Shown here one piece after another: positions 34,621 to 46,512 of a DNA stretch of 64,000 nt. The notes under the pieces are model-generated. The model worked only from the letters and a program-made list of their open reading frames with translations, made no database searches and had not been told where the DNA came from. Position numbers and translations under genes: made by a program. The stretch comes from Uranotaenia lowii (Eukaryota > Arthropoda > Insecta > Diptera > Culicidae): positions 157,237,519 through 157,301,518 of the forward strand of contig NC_073693.1 of NCBI RefSeq assembly GCF_029784155.1. Direction: 5' to 3'. Each line of letters opens with the position of its first letter. The first letter of the stretch is position 1.

Positions 34621-34858
34621 GGATGAATTATCCAATAGGAATAGGTTTTCTTGTTTCGCTTGAATGTAGTTGGTCATCATTTTGGTTGGGAGCCGAGTCC
34701 TTATGCCAGTTACGGTTTTTCAAACATACCGTCTTCGGCACAGTGCACATTTCAGCGCATTATCGGCACAGAGATATGCTAAATAGGCATTGGATTTTTG
34801 CAACCTCTTCTATGGGTGTAGTCATATTACGTCTGAGTGAGAGGTATTGGAAAATCTA

Positions 34859-35881
34859 CACGCAGAGAAAACTAGGCTTTTGAACCAAAACAAAAATGAT
34901 TTTGTTTCAAAACATTCATTTTTTTGAATCTAACTCCTGTTTTATTTGAACCAAAAACTTTTGTTTTTGATTCAAAAAAATATTTTTTGAAACAAAGAAT
35001 TAATTCTTTGAACTAAATATTTTTGGATTTTGAATTTAAGCAAATACTTTGATTCTAAATAAATGTTAATTGAGCTTATTTCTTTTAAAACAAAGTCAAC
35101 TTTTTTTGAACCAAAGGAAAATGTTTTTAACTTGAAGAAATGATTCCTTTAAATAAAAACTTCAGCCTTTGATTCAAAAGATATTTTGATTTGCCTTGCA
35201 AGAAGAATACAAAACCGAAAAATCGAATCAAGTTTGGCCGGTCGTGTGAAAATGTAGGTCAGAGTTAGCTATATTAGAAGGATTCAGGATGAAGTATGGT
35301 AAGTATGTTAATTAAAGAGTGAATATCGAAGATTTTCTATAAGTGATTGCGTTTTTACAGAACCAGAGCCGAAGGATGGTTTCCGTGGATGCCTCAACCG
35401 AGATGAAAGCTGCGCACGATGACACCGCTCCAAATACAGCGGTCAGGTCGACAAAAATTTGGACCGGATCGATTTTAGTGAACTAGTTTGTGGCCAAGTG
35501 TTTCATCTGTTGTAAATAAAAATAAATTTAACATATAAATTTCTTCCTTTTTATTTTTTGAAATTCCTAATAGGAATTTCAAAACAACAGGAAATATGTC
35601 CTCCAATTGGAATAAATGGAAAATGGTTCAATGAACCAATCTTTTTAAATCTAAATCTAAATAACATTGTGGCGAACGAAAACAACTTTGTATCAAATGA
35701 AACTGTTTTTTGTTTCAAAGTATTAAGATTTTGATTCAAAGATTTTTCAAAAGAAAAATTCTTTGAAACAAAGGAAAATGCTTTTGAACCAAATTTTTTT
35801 TTATTTGTCCCAAAACCAAAGGAAAAAATCCTTTGTTTTTGCGGCACTTTCCTTTGAAATAAAAAACCTTTTCGCTGCGTG
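34859..35881 (+). mobile_element. CACGCAG TIR element carrying a spliced mini-gene, copy 1
   Basis: TA flanks both ends. The TIRs are CACGCAGAGAAAA and its near complement TTTTCGCTGCGTG. Both arms are rich in degenerate TTGAAACAAAG-like stretches. The interior has an ATG, a 62-bp GT-AG intron (35299-35360), a short second exon stopping at 35422, and AATAAA signals near 35515. The second copy at 43000-44112 keeps the same layout with a longer frame. Confidence 0.75.
35289..35422 (+). pseudogene. Decayed mini-gene inside CACGCAG element, copy 1
   Basis: ATG 35289, then 10 nt, an intron 35299-35360 (GTAAGT to TTTTTACAG), then a frame reading EPEPKDGFRG and stopping at 35422 after about 24 codons. 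DNA aligns with copy 2 (GAAAGCTGCGCA and CAAAT.C.GCGGTC shared), but indels have shortened the frame. Confidence 0.45.
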
Positions 35882-35936
35882 TATCTGTTTCAAAATATTG
35901 GCGTGTCAATTTTCAATGAATTACGAAATTTTGTGT

Positions 35937-35942
35937 TTTATT
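35937..35942 (-). terminator. Poly(A) signal AATAAA of gene A
   Basis: AATAAA on the minus strand about 80 nt after the stop codon of gene A. Confidence 0.5.
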
Positions 35943-36020
35943 TTTTTTTCGTTTAACATCACAGTCCACAGTTTGTGAATTATTTTAAATTACTGAATTA
36001 GTTTCTATGAACTGCAAGAT

Positions 36021-37701
36021 CTAACAAATCAACTGTTGCAGCCGTTCGATTTGTCGCACTAAATCCTCCAGCAACGCTTGTCCTTCCTGCGAACTTTGGA
36101 AAATGTTACGATCAGCCGTAAGGCCCAACTGTAGCTGACCGCCGTAAGACTGCATCGTCAGAGAAATGCCTACGGTTCCGAATGAGGGGGGCCAGAAGGA
36201 ATATTTTTCTAAAGCGAAAGGTCCGAATTGAAATTTCGGTGGTATATCACCCAACAGCGAAACACCCATCGTGACGGGGAATTGCCTGGATAGGTATCGA
36301 AGCGCGAATGTGGGTAACACGTCCGGAAGGATTTTCATTATGCCGTATAATATCTGTTTAAGGAAATCGTGTTTTTATTTTACCCCCTAAAAATTTCACT
36401 AGCATTGAAACAGATTACTTACTAAAAGTTGACTAGAATGACGATGACTGTGGTAGGTTTTGTTTATAGCGCGAAGTGCTTCGAAAAAATCATTTCTGTC
36501 GTTTATTTCGCATTTCATGGGAAGATCCTGTAATAATAATGAAAACGTGTTTTCGAACGTCAGTTTTTTGTCTGGAAAAAAAAATAAATCAAAAGTTTTT
36601 ACTTTAGTTAACGGGGAATCGTATCAATTAACTTACTTTGTGGTTTCATTATTGTGGGAAGCGCTACTTCAAGGACTGATGGAGTTTGTTTAATGGCTTT
36701 GAAATAATTGTTCAACGTTGCAGATACAGCTGTCAGTACGATGCTGGAATAATGCACATTTGGAACTTCTTTTTTTACTTGATTTCTGAACTGGTTCCAA
36801 ATATTCGTGTTCACATGTTTACTGACAAAGTACTTATGTGCCATTGGAGTTTTTCTTTTGAGTTTGTTGTCAAGGAGCTTTTTCAAAAACAAACTTGTTA
36901 TAATAAACGGTGCTTCGTAGAGCGTTAAAGCATATTTCTTCCATTTATTCACAATCGGTAGCTTTCTCGGTTGTGGCGATGAACGGTCCTCGGGATTTGT
37001 GATTTCTTCCCCGATAAATCGTAGGAACGTTACGCCATCGCACAAAGAATGGTGAAACCGAACTACAATCTGAAAAATAATTTTCCAATAAATTTCCCCT
37101 AAGGTTTAAAGATCTTGAAAACGTTTCGAATGCTTACCATACACGATATTACGCCGGTAATCGAATCAACTATTGGCTGAGTACTGACAAGTATCTCCCA
37201 TTGAGCGCTATTATCAGCCGACAACATTTTTTTATTCAATATTTTAGAGAGGTTTACAGTATCATTCTCGGCAAAGCTTTCATTTTCCATCATCTGAATG
37301 TAATCCTCAACGATTACATCATGTTTCTCGGTCCAGTAAGAAAACCCAAAGGCTTGATTTCGTTTCCAAAAAAACTTTCTAACTTGATGACCTTTATCCT
37401 GATGAAACACCGTGAATCGTTCAATTATTATTTGACGAATTTTATGTGCAGCATCGGAAAAGTTTGCTACTCCTGCTGACGGAATCTCCATATATGCCAC
37501 TGCGTTCACGATTCCTGAGTCAACTTCTCTGTCGATGTCCCACATCGCATCGATATCGCCCACAAGTCCTTTGAAGCTTGTTCCATGTTTTCTACGCAGA
37601 AGCCATTCAACCACCAACCGATAACATCCAAATCCAAAAAGCGTTATACCAATCAAAGGTATTAATGGGAGCCATGCGATAAGAACCAGTAATCGCTGCA
37701 T
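36021..37701 (-). CDS. WS/DGAT-family acyltransferase paralogue A, complete
   Basis: Four exons with canonical sites and consistent phases: 37701-37138, 37069-36637, 36571-36423 and 36353-36021, giving 492 aa. The ATG at 37701 is the first in frame; nine further upstream codons lack an ATG. Residues 4-34 form a membrane anchor, followed by a basic stretch. FWKR is at 111-114, WEIL at 168-171, and exon 2 opens with VVRFHHSLCDG, placing the catalytic HHxxxDG at 194-200. The C-terminal exon has the family block TVGISLTMQSYGGQLQLGL. The family transfers acyl groups from acyl-CoA to long-chain alcohols or diacylglycerol, presumably here at the ER. The usual C-terminal SNxPGP motif is replaced by VSLLGDIPPK, so substrate choice may differ. 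Introns of 62-70 bp are typical of insects. B and C are its paralogues on the same strand. It appears functional. Confidence 0.88.
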
Positions 37702-37757
37702 TTCGGAAACCTCCGGTTTTACCGGCAAACAAAAATCAACTTAACAGTTCAACGGTG

Positions 37758-37766
37758 ACTGACTGA
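37758..37766 (-). promoter_or_regulatory. Overlapping TCAGTCAGT initiator of gene A
   Basis: Two overlapping TCAGT cores lie about 57-65 bp upstream of the ATG. No TATA box is seen. This is a putative core promoter by analogy with arthropod initiators. Confidence 0.4.
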
Positions 37767-37799
37767 GTGTATAACTGAACCGCAATGAATTTCTAATGC

Positions 37800-39294
37800 A
37801 ACTTAATAACAGCTGTATGCAATCTTATCTTTGTTGCTAAAAGTGTTCTTGTTCATGAGCTATAGGGCTGTATGATCGTTGCTCGGTATTTGGAAACAAA
37901 ACGTGATCCATTCAATAATTTAACAACTCGTTCGGTTCGAACTTCGTTACAAGTAACATGTTACATGAATTAGAAAAAAAATTATTTGAGAGCATCATTG
38001 GATGCTTCAAAGTAGTTCAAAATGGTCTTTGCGTAAAATGACGGTTTGTACAACAGGTGCACTCAAATAAACATTTTCTATGAGGTTGTGACATCAATTG
38101 TCTTGTTCTAGAATTGTGTAAGACTAAAAAAAATAATCTTAAATTGCAAGGGCTACATGTGGTACATAACAAAAAGTCACTCATGTAAATATTCATAGTT
38201 TTGGTGGCAAATGTTTGGCACTTTGTTGGCAGTAAAAATCCGACCTATTTTTTTTCAAATTTATTATAATATCAACGCGTTTTCGAGATATTTACAATAC
38301 AAGAGAAAAAGAGAAAACATATTTTTGCACAATTTCTTTCAAAATCCATATTACCAAATCGATAGCTGGCAAAACCGTTGATTATTCAAAATATGTCTGG
38401 ACATGAGTGGTGGAAAGTATGCAAACACTGTCAAAAATGTCCACAAAGTTCAAATCTTATGTTGGAGTAAATCACATGATCGGCATCTACGATTAAAGGG
38501 TCATCAGGGAAGTCAGACTCATATAAGAATTGTTGTTTTGAATAAGTGAACAACTTATTGTAGATCGCTGAAATGTCCCACAAATTTTTCTCGTATAAGT
38601 TAAAAATTTTGCCGAGCTATGACTTTTGAAACTTAACCTCAAGCAACACCTTTTTGTAAATTCCAGAGCTCGTAAGCTGTGAAGTCGTTACCGAGGCAAT
38701 GAGACAGGTTATTTCTGAAGGATGACAAAACTTATAAAAAACCCAATTTCAAATAAATTTCAGGGGACGAATCCTGTACCATTTCCGGTCGTCGCAAGGT
38801 CCCTTGCAGATAAATACATATACCTATTTGCTGGTTTTTTGGTTGAAAATAGAATGAAGTGTTAAAACTCTCCTGTTCTTTACTTTCTAATTGGCATTTC
38901 AGTCTTTAGGAAGCAAATTACAGAATTTTCCAATTTGCCCCCCTCCCCCCTGAAATGCCAATTAGAAAATAAAGAACCAAACAATATCAGTCGTTAAAAA
39001 ATTACCAAAAAAAAAAAAATCTCCTGTGGAACCAAAATTTGCAAAATAAAATCTTTGGTTTTCGCTGTTTTTAAAAGATTAACGGTAACATGAATAATTC
39101 GCAATCAACGGTCTAAACAAACCGATTTTACTTGAAGTTCAATCCCATGATGGTTTTGCTTCGTTTTTGTCAGATTTTGCAAGCAGACATTCCAGTAAAA
39201 AGTATTTTAGTAGATCAAAAATAATCAACTTTTGTTAAATTTTAAACAGCTGAAGTCTCCAAATTGTACTCATTTTCTTCCAAAAAAGAAAGTA
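37800..39294. other. Intergenic sequence upstream of gene A
   Basis: No gene seen. It contains the hairpin at 38875-38977. Confidence 0.4.
38875..38977. repeat. Hairpin with 28-bp arms
   Basis: The arm 38875-38902 (from GTTCTTTACTTTCTAATTGG to TTTCAG) is complementary to 38950-38977 with one mismatch. The loop ends in a C-rich run. Confidence 0.75.
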
Positions 39295-39995
39295 GGGGGA
39301 AAGTTCATATAACGCCCCATGTGGATAATACGCGCCACTCGTGTTTTGGAGAATCTGTAACATTTGAAGCCTGCAAAATATTACCAATATGTTTTATATG
39401 CTGTGATTGGCAATGGCAAGAATGAATTTCCTTAAAATACCTGTACGTCGTAAAAATTTCACAATTTAGGTTTTCCTAAATTTCGATCTAAATTTTAAAA
39501 CACTTTCAATAAGGTGTCACCAAGCAGAGAAAAATGAATAAGACAATATGTTCTGACTTATCGATAGAGGGGGATCTTAACTTTGATTTTATGCTAAAAA
39601 ATCACGGCCTTTGTGCTCGCTATAACGCGCCAATCGTAATATGCTGAAAAAGCATTAATTTTTCAAAACGGCCAATTTTCATTGAAAGTGAACCAAAAGT
39701 TAAAAACCATTTTTTGAGCGTTAGTTTAGCCCAAAAAATCTACTTTTCATATTTTTAAAATTTGAATTAATTTTCTTTCCAGTCAGAATGTATGTAAGTA
39801 TCAGTGTGTTTTCGGTCTTCGGCTGCTTTCAGGTGTGTTCGGCTGCTAGGCGCCTATTGAATATACAGCGGCGCGTATCAGCAACACATTTTTGTTCTGT
39901 GGCTTTGAATATGGTGTGCGTGTTCGGAGTTCCGCATCCAGGAATCGCCCGATGGTCCACAGCTGGTTTCGCGTGCTCACCTGACACAAGCACAA

Positions 39996-40884
39996 CCCAA
40001 GCAACCAAAAGTTCCATAAAACAGGTACAAGAACGCTTACTCAGCCCCATCATTGACATGAAGTACGTTCTATGCGGCTCAAAATTTAAGTTCTTATTGA
40101 TACTTTCAAGTTCCAAAAAATCTTAATGATCTTCTATTCAGCTTCCAGCGGCCTCTTAATTCAGCTTCCAAAAAATCGCAAAGTGAGCAAAAAAATTTCT
40201 CTATCTCAACTGAACCGTTGGCTTCGGTTCATATCACCTTCTCTTGATTATTTACTGTGTTCTGTACCGGTGCCTCCATGATGCCACGCGCCGGATTTCA
40301 AACTCAACAAATTGCTCAATTGCTTCTTTCCTACATTTCCTACATATATCGCATCAGAATGGTCACTCAAGTACATAACTACTTATTGAAAAAAACTTGC
40401 CCGGCTTGGGGATCGAACCCCGACCTTCGTGGTGAGAATCGAACACGCTACCACGAGGCCACGCCTAGATGTTGTTCTAACTGAAACTAAAACTCGAAGA
40501 GGTGATTTGATTTTGAAAGCACATCAATGCTCTTTTTGTGACTTATCAAATCCCGTTTGAGCACTTTTGTGCCCTTTATGTGACTTACCAAATCCCGTAT
40601 TGAGCACTTTTGTGCCCTTTATGTGACTTAAGTCCCGTATAACGTACGTATAGATCACTTTTGCAGCTTTCAAGTTCGTTAATGAGCACATATAGTTCAC
40701 TATTGGGAATTGGGCAAAACAAGTCACATACAACGTACATATCAATCAGTTTTGCAACTTTCAAGTTTATTAATGAGTACATAAAGTTCACTAAAGGGAA
40801 TTGGGCATTTGATTCTCTTTGTCAGCCAATATGTAACTTTCAATGCCTTCATTCAAGTAAATATGTGACTTTTGGTTGCTTGGG
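39996..40884. mobile_element. CCCAAGCAACC-family TIR element, 0.89 kb
   Basis: The ends are CCCAAGCAACCAAAAGT and ACTTTTGGTTGCTTGGG, flanked by AA on both sides. It sits inside the 3' LTR. The other LTR gives the uninterrupted sequence. It contains internal duplications (GAGCACTTTTGTGCCCTTTA twice, TATGTGACTTA-type strings) and a minus-strand tRNA-like segment. No transposase is present. Confidence 0.85.
40393..40470 (-). mobile_element. tRNA-like SINE segment inside the TIR element
   Basis: On the minus strand a box A-like TGGCCTCGTGGTAGCG and a box B GGTTCGATCCCC are present with tRNA-like spacing. The acceptor stem is not convincing. Confidence 0.55.
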
Positions 40885-41034
40885 AAGTGTTCTCCCTTAC
40901 GGCCCAATGTACAATGACGCGCGATGCATTTGATACTTTCACCGGCACCACCGGTTGGCTGTAAGTGAGATAGCATGTGTGATGTCTTGTATAGTGGCTG
41001 CGTCCTCGTAATTATACCAGATATATATCTAATC

Positions 41035-41666
41035 CTGGGGGAGGAAGACTGAATAAAAAAAGAAAAAAATCTTTCAAACGTCAAATTTCTCACATTAATC
41101 TACCGACCAGAGCGAAGGTTCAAAATTTTACTTTCTTATTTTGTGAATTTCAATCAAACTTTTTTCATGCTGAAAAGCACTTGTTTTGCATAAAACAATG
41201 ATTTAATTAGGTTTTTTTGCTTATGCAAATTCTTGCATGATCAGGCGTATTGAGTCGCACAAATTTCGTTAAAGTTTTTGAAGCTGATAAGTAAAAATTG
41301 TTTGATTAATGGTTGTGCTAAAAATAGCTTAAATATCAGATTTAGAGTTTGGGTAGTTCCCATGGACCGAACAACATTTTTATATAGTTCAAAGTTTATA
41401 TTTACGACAGAGTTGACAGACTGGTATTGAATAACCTAGTTGTTGAATTCGATTTCGATGTTTACTTTTGAATCTGCAGCAATTAACTCAGAAGACTTAA
41501 ATTTAAAACCTAAAAAACTGAGTTACATGACTCGATACACGAAACTGATCATCTAAAGTTAAAATTTGAACGATTACAAATCTTTTCAACAATTGCTGGC
41601 TTTTTGCCGAACAGTAAAAAAACGATACAGAAAACGATACAGCGAATTTCAGTCTTCCTCCCCCAG
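41035..41666. mobile_element. hAT-type MITE with 8-bp target duplication
   Basis: Perfect 19-bp inverted repeats (CTGGGGGAGGAAGACTGAA and its complement) are flanked by ATCTAATC at 41027-41034 and 41667-41674. The 8-bp duplication is the hallmark of hAT elements. The sister LTR at about 47024-47035 shows the single, empty target. The 632-bp interior has no transposase. Confidence 0.9.
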
Positions 41667-41718
41667 ATCTAATCCATCTTGTATCTAAATCCTATACCGC
41701 ACATCCCCCTTCTTCTCC

Positions 41719-42999
41719 GGGAAAAAGAAAAGAACGAAAATAATGCCACAACGTCGTTACCGAGGTAGGATTAAAAAGGACGGCATTTTGAAAAAAAAAA
41801 GTCGAAAATAATAAGATCAACGCAGCTTACTATTCGCTGAATTATCATATCAATCCCCAGAATAACCCTAAAATCTTTTTTAATTTCATGAACAAAGGTG
41901 TACGAAATTTTATGCTTTTGCTTTTTCTGTTCGCTTTTACCAATGTCTCTTTTTTTTCTAATTTTGAAAACTCTCTAGATTGCACTAATAATGAGTACCT
42001 TAGGATTGTGGGTTCGCAAATAAAAGTTTTAACAACTTTCTTGAACAAGCTATGCTAATTTTTGTGTTTCTTCAAAATTATAAAAATCATCGTATAGTTG
42101 TTTGGTTACATTGGTGAACATCAAAATTTTATTGAAATGGAACACATGAGTCTTTGTCTCAAATTTTGCTTGCTCAACATGATAAAACTATCAAACACAA
42201 ATACAAATATTTCTATTCATACGTCTGTATCTCAACAATCCAGAATTGATATAAGACTTCAATATTCGTCTTATTTGAACTTCTAGCTCACTACTAGTGT
42301 TAGCTTTAAACGAATACAAATATTTTTAAAATAGTTTTATTTTAAGACAGATAGTAAAACAAATCTATTCTGATAATTCAATTTATAGTTGAACTGACCT
42401 GTTGACCTTTAATCACGGTTAGAAATTTCTTGATGCGAGTTTGACGCACAATATTGCAAGTTCTCTTTGAAGAGATTCGCAGTCGCTGCCACGGAAATCA
42501 TAAGAAAAATTATTATAAGTAGGTTTGAACAGCAAATAGTTAAATTGTCTTGAAAAGTTATTCGGTTTAGAATGATCAGCATTCTTTTTTTCATTTTAAG
42601 TTTAGAATCGTAGATAACAAAAAAAGCAGTAAGGTGTTATTATTTTCGCTCATCCCAGTGCACTTGATCTGCACTTAACCCAGCCGACTTTGATCACGAT
42701 AGATTCTGTCTCACGTATTATTGTCATTGAAGTTGAAATCCGAAGTTTTCGCGCTGGTGATCGGCAACCTTGCCAACTAGCGACGTTGTGAAATATCATT
42801 ACTGGCAACGCTTTTGTAAAGTAATAACCAGCGTGCCTATACAGCTACGGGTGGTTGCATATTGAGCAACAGTAGGCAAGGAGTACCAAAAGTTTCTCAT
42901 TGGTGGGGGTGGAGACGGAGCGCTTTTTGACAGCGAATTGTTCGCCTACCATGCCTATGATTACGATTGCCTGTCACAAGATGGACGATTCCGTGTATT
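41719..42999. other. LTR-element interior, no retroviral-type genes
   Basis: AT-rich sequence; I found no pol motif on either strand. Confidence 0.4.
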
Positions 43000-44112
43000 C
43001 ACGCAGAGTAAACTTGAATTTTGGAACGAATTAAATCTGACTTTGATTCAAAACATTCATTTTTTTTTATTCCAGCTCCTGTTTTATTTGAATCAATGAA
43101 TTATAGTATTGATTGAAAAAAATAATTTTTGAAAGAAAGAATAAATTTTTTGAATTGAATAACTTTGGACTTTGATTTCAAACAAATTCTTTAGTTCAAA
43201 TGCATATTTCTTTAGAAACAAAGTAAATTTTCTTTCAACCGAAGAAAAATGTTTTAAACTGAAAAGAATAATTTTTTGAAACAAAAACTTCAAACTTAGA
43301 AGATATTTTGCATTGACTTGCAAGAAGAACAGAAAACCGAAAAATCGAATAAAGTTCGGCCGCTCATTTTAAAAATCAAACCAGTGAATCGGAGTAAGCT
43401 ATAAATAAGGAGTATTCAGGATGCAAAATGGTAAGTGTAAGTTAATAAATACTGAATATTTAAGTGAATTCAAGATTTTCTAAAACGCTTGTATAGTTAC
43501 AGGACCACGGCCGACGGATAGATTTCCAAGTCTCTCGAACATGGAGAAAGCTGCGCAAAGTAACACCTCCCCAAATCCCGCGGTCGTATTTTTTCGGCCC
43601 AATCTTCAACGGCAATCACCAGTCGGACCAGCCAGCAGCTGGAGTGGCTTTCGGAAGTTTATTGACCGGCCCACGTAGAATGCGAAACTTTGTCAACGAT
43701 ATCAAGGACCCTACTCGGTTATAGTGAACCAGTGTTTTATGTGTTTGTGAATAAAAAAGAATTTAAGAACTAAAATTGTATCTTTTTATTATTCAAACTC
43801 CTAATAGGAACTTCGAAACAACAGGGTAAAAATCTTCCAATTGGAATATATGGAAAATGGTTCAATGAATAAATGCTTTTAAATCTATATCTAAATTACC
43901 TTTGAGCAAAGATAATAACTTTAAATCAACTGAAACTGGTTTTTGTATCAAAGCATTAATATTTTGAATCTAAGATTTTTCAAAAGAAAAAATCTTTGAA
44001 ACAGAGGAAAATGCATTTGAACCAAAGGATTTTTTTATTTATACCAAAACCAAAGGAAAAAATCCTTTATTTTTGCGGCACTTTCCTTTGAAATAAAAAA
44101 TCTTTGGTATAA
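43000..44112 (+). mobile_element. CACGCAG TIR element with spliced mini-gene, copy 2
   Basis: The left end reads CACGCAGAGTAAAC. The right end, matching copy 1 through GCGGCACTTTCCTTTGAAAT, is decayed at the terminus. Arms and interior align with 34859-35881. Inserted in the LTR-element interior. Confidence 0.65.
43421..43678 (+). CDS. Two-exon 61-aa mini-gene carried by the transposon
   Basis: ATG 43421, exon 43421-43430, intron 43431-43502 (GTAAGTG to TAGTTACAG, 72 bp), exon 43503-43678 with stop TAG. The 61-aa product starts MQNGPRPTDRFPSLSN and ends RKFIDRPT; it is Pro, Ser and Arg rich with no domain I know. AATAAA follows about 70-80 nt later, so promoter-to-poly(A) layout looks complete. 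The other copy (35289) keeps the ATG, the intron position and both splice sites despite sequence divergence. It may be a captured host exon pair or an element-encoded peptide. Expression is unproven. Confidence 0.4.
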
Positions 44113-44305
44113 GAACACACCCGAAGTTGTACACGTCTTGATAATAACTTGTCGCCAGTAAATGTCGCCAGCGCTCATTGACGATAACTCCGGTTTGGGG
44201 ATTCAGCGACAATATTTATACCTATGATGCCACTGACGATTCTATATAGTTTTTCAAGTGATTGATTTATAGGCTACACACAACCAAAAAAAATCTGGAA
44301 AATTA

Positions 44306-45172
44306 CATCACATATGATGTAAATAAAAAGAAGCATCATATATGACGGAATTTTCAGTGCGAGTTGAATATTACACGCCTGTAAAATTATGCAACGTGTA
44401 ATATGAAAGTGATGTAAATTTTAAAGCCACTGAATTTAGGAAAAATATCCTATTGGAATTTGTTTTGTTTACTTTTTTATTGATCCGATTCAATGGAGTT
44501 TTTTCATCTTTTATGACAAAAACAATCTCTTAATGATGCAATTCATTGTTTTATTTATCGACAAGCAAATTTATGGTTTTACACATTTTTTTAAAAATCA
44601 CTTTCACTTTCTTCCTAAGTACCGAATCTTATGTATACTTAAGTACTCTATGGAGTAGCGTGGGGCCGCTTTCAGAACCACTTCCGCTGCCGCTTCTTTT
44701 CGGAGATACCCGGAACCAACCATATTGACGGACTTAGAAGCTAAGTGCTTCAATAAATGACTTTGGTTCACGACTTGACTGAACACTTTGTTTACATTTT
44801 TGTGTTCCTGTTTTTGACAGTTTTATTTTTACATGACATTATCACGTTCAGTGTAATTTAATATTAATTTGACTTCATGTCTTTATGATATTCCGTGTCG
44901 TGTAATTTTCAGAAATTTCTTATTCAGTGTTGTGAAGAGTTTGTGTGACAAAAAAATTGTAAAAATACATCATATGTGATGTAACGAAAAAGAAGCATCA
45001 TATATGATTGAGTTTTCAGTGCGAGTTGAATATTAAACGTCTGTAAACTTCGAAAGACGTGTAAAATTTGAAAACATGTAAAATATTCAAGTCGTGTAAT
45101 ATTTTATTCGCACTGAAAGTTCCGTCATATGTGATGCTTCTTTTTCTTTACATCATATGTGATGTAAATTTA
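44306..45172. mobile_element. MITE with ATGATGTAA-type long inverted repeats
   Basis: An arm of about 80 bp (TTACATCACATATGATGTAA, AAGAAGCATCATATATGA, CAGTGCGAGTTGAATATTA) starts at about 44311. It recurs directly at about 44960 and inverted at 45085-45168. The 44960-45172 part alone is a compact palindromic element, so one copy probably inserted into or duplicated within another. No coding capacity. Confidence 0.75.
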
Positions 45173-46084
45173 CATCAAATAATCGCGTTCTGTGTCAAGT
45201 AATGTTTGTGTCATTGGAATTCCGTGCTTTTAAGGATTCAAGTCTGTAAATTTACATTAATTAATCGCGTTCTACGTCATGTAATATTAAAGGCTTTCAA
45301 TTTCAGTGTTGTTAAGGATTCAGATTTTTTTTCTGTGTACCTGTTATTTTTTTCAGTTTACTCATCAATTACTTTTCCAATCGATTCCATTCCATCGTTC
45401 ACTTCATTTCCCAAGATTCTCAAATCCTTTAAGCCAATATGCAATCTTCGAAAAAGATAGGACTACTACTTAATGAACTTAAAATTGACATTTCTAAAAA
45501 GATGGACAGAAGCCACATCTTCCGCAATCCATGTTGGTCGTCGTTTCTTCGTTGAATGTTATCATTGACATTTCTTTTCCATTCCCGTAGTACTCAAACA
45601 AAATGGTGCAACCCTTTCACTGGTTCTTCTAGGACTTCGATATTTCAATGCAGTTATCAGTTCATTGAATTCAACAGTTCAAACTCTCATCGTACAACCA
45701 ATAAATTTCTGAATCCCTATAGAACCACACACTTTACGGAGCTGTCCTTCCAGATACCCACGAACAGATTACAGTCCGTCGTACTTTCTTATTTTTCTCA
45801 TTTTCTTTTTTTTGTCAGTCAGTTAAGTCAAGAGGACACCATTCTAGAAAATTTAACTCTCTGAGTATCATCAACTAAATCATGAATAACGTTTCACTTA
45901 TCAATGACTGTCTGTGTGGTAAAACTGCATTGTGTTACGTCAATTTTGACTAAACTAGTCATTTGAACCAAGCTGCAAGAGATTTTCAAAGATGCTCATA
46001 TGAAACTTTTCATGGCCAGTCCTGCAATGCATCCAACAAGCAATCATCGAAGCCGGCATCTATGTAGATATATGATTCGATCCA
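45173..46084. other. LTR-element interior, no recognisable gene
   Basis: Open frames of 84 and 102 codons on the plus strand (45206, 45556) have no gag or pol features. Confidence 0.35.
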
Positions 46085-46512
46085 TTGGAAACTATGCTAA
46101 GCCGCAGAAAATGAAACAGAAGAGGCTGCAATCCATTAGAAAGTTGCTCCAAGCCGAAACAAGCCAAAATCAGATGCCATCTCGTTCAAGCGAGCTGTGC
46201 TAAGCTGCAACAGGAAAAATCACCCTTTCTTCAATTCTTGCAAGCTGTGCGAAGCCGCAATCCGCCTGAAAAAAAGCAATATTAGTTGCCATCGCATTCT
46301 TGCAAGCTGTGCTAAGCCGCAATAGAAAACACATAATCTCTTTCTCATTCCTGCAAGCTGTGCAAAGCCGCAACAAGTGAACAACATCTACCATCTCGCT
46401 CTAGCAAGCTGTGCCAAGCCGCAATAACAAAAAAACATCGATCTCTTTCTCATTCCTGCAAAGCCGCAGAAAGGTAGCATCTCGGTCTCGCAAGTTGTGC
46501 TGAGTCGCCAAG
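46085..46512. repeat. Degenerate repeat of about 50 bp in the LTR-element interior
   Basis: CAAGCTGTGCNAAGCCGCAA or a variant recurs near 46090, 46145, 46193, 46248, 46304, 46355, 46405 and 46490, at roughly 50-56 bp intervals. It lies a few hundred bases inside the 5' LTR of the minus-strand element. Confidence 0.8.

Larger units (their letters stand above)
39915..41703 (-). repeat. 3' LTR interrupted by two elements
   Basis: After removal of 39996-40884 (plus duplicated AA) and 41035-41666 (plus an 8-bp duplication) about 258 bp remain. The intact LTR at 46833 has 229 bp, differing mainly by a gap of about 30 bp near 46903. Confidence 0.85.
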
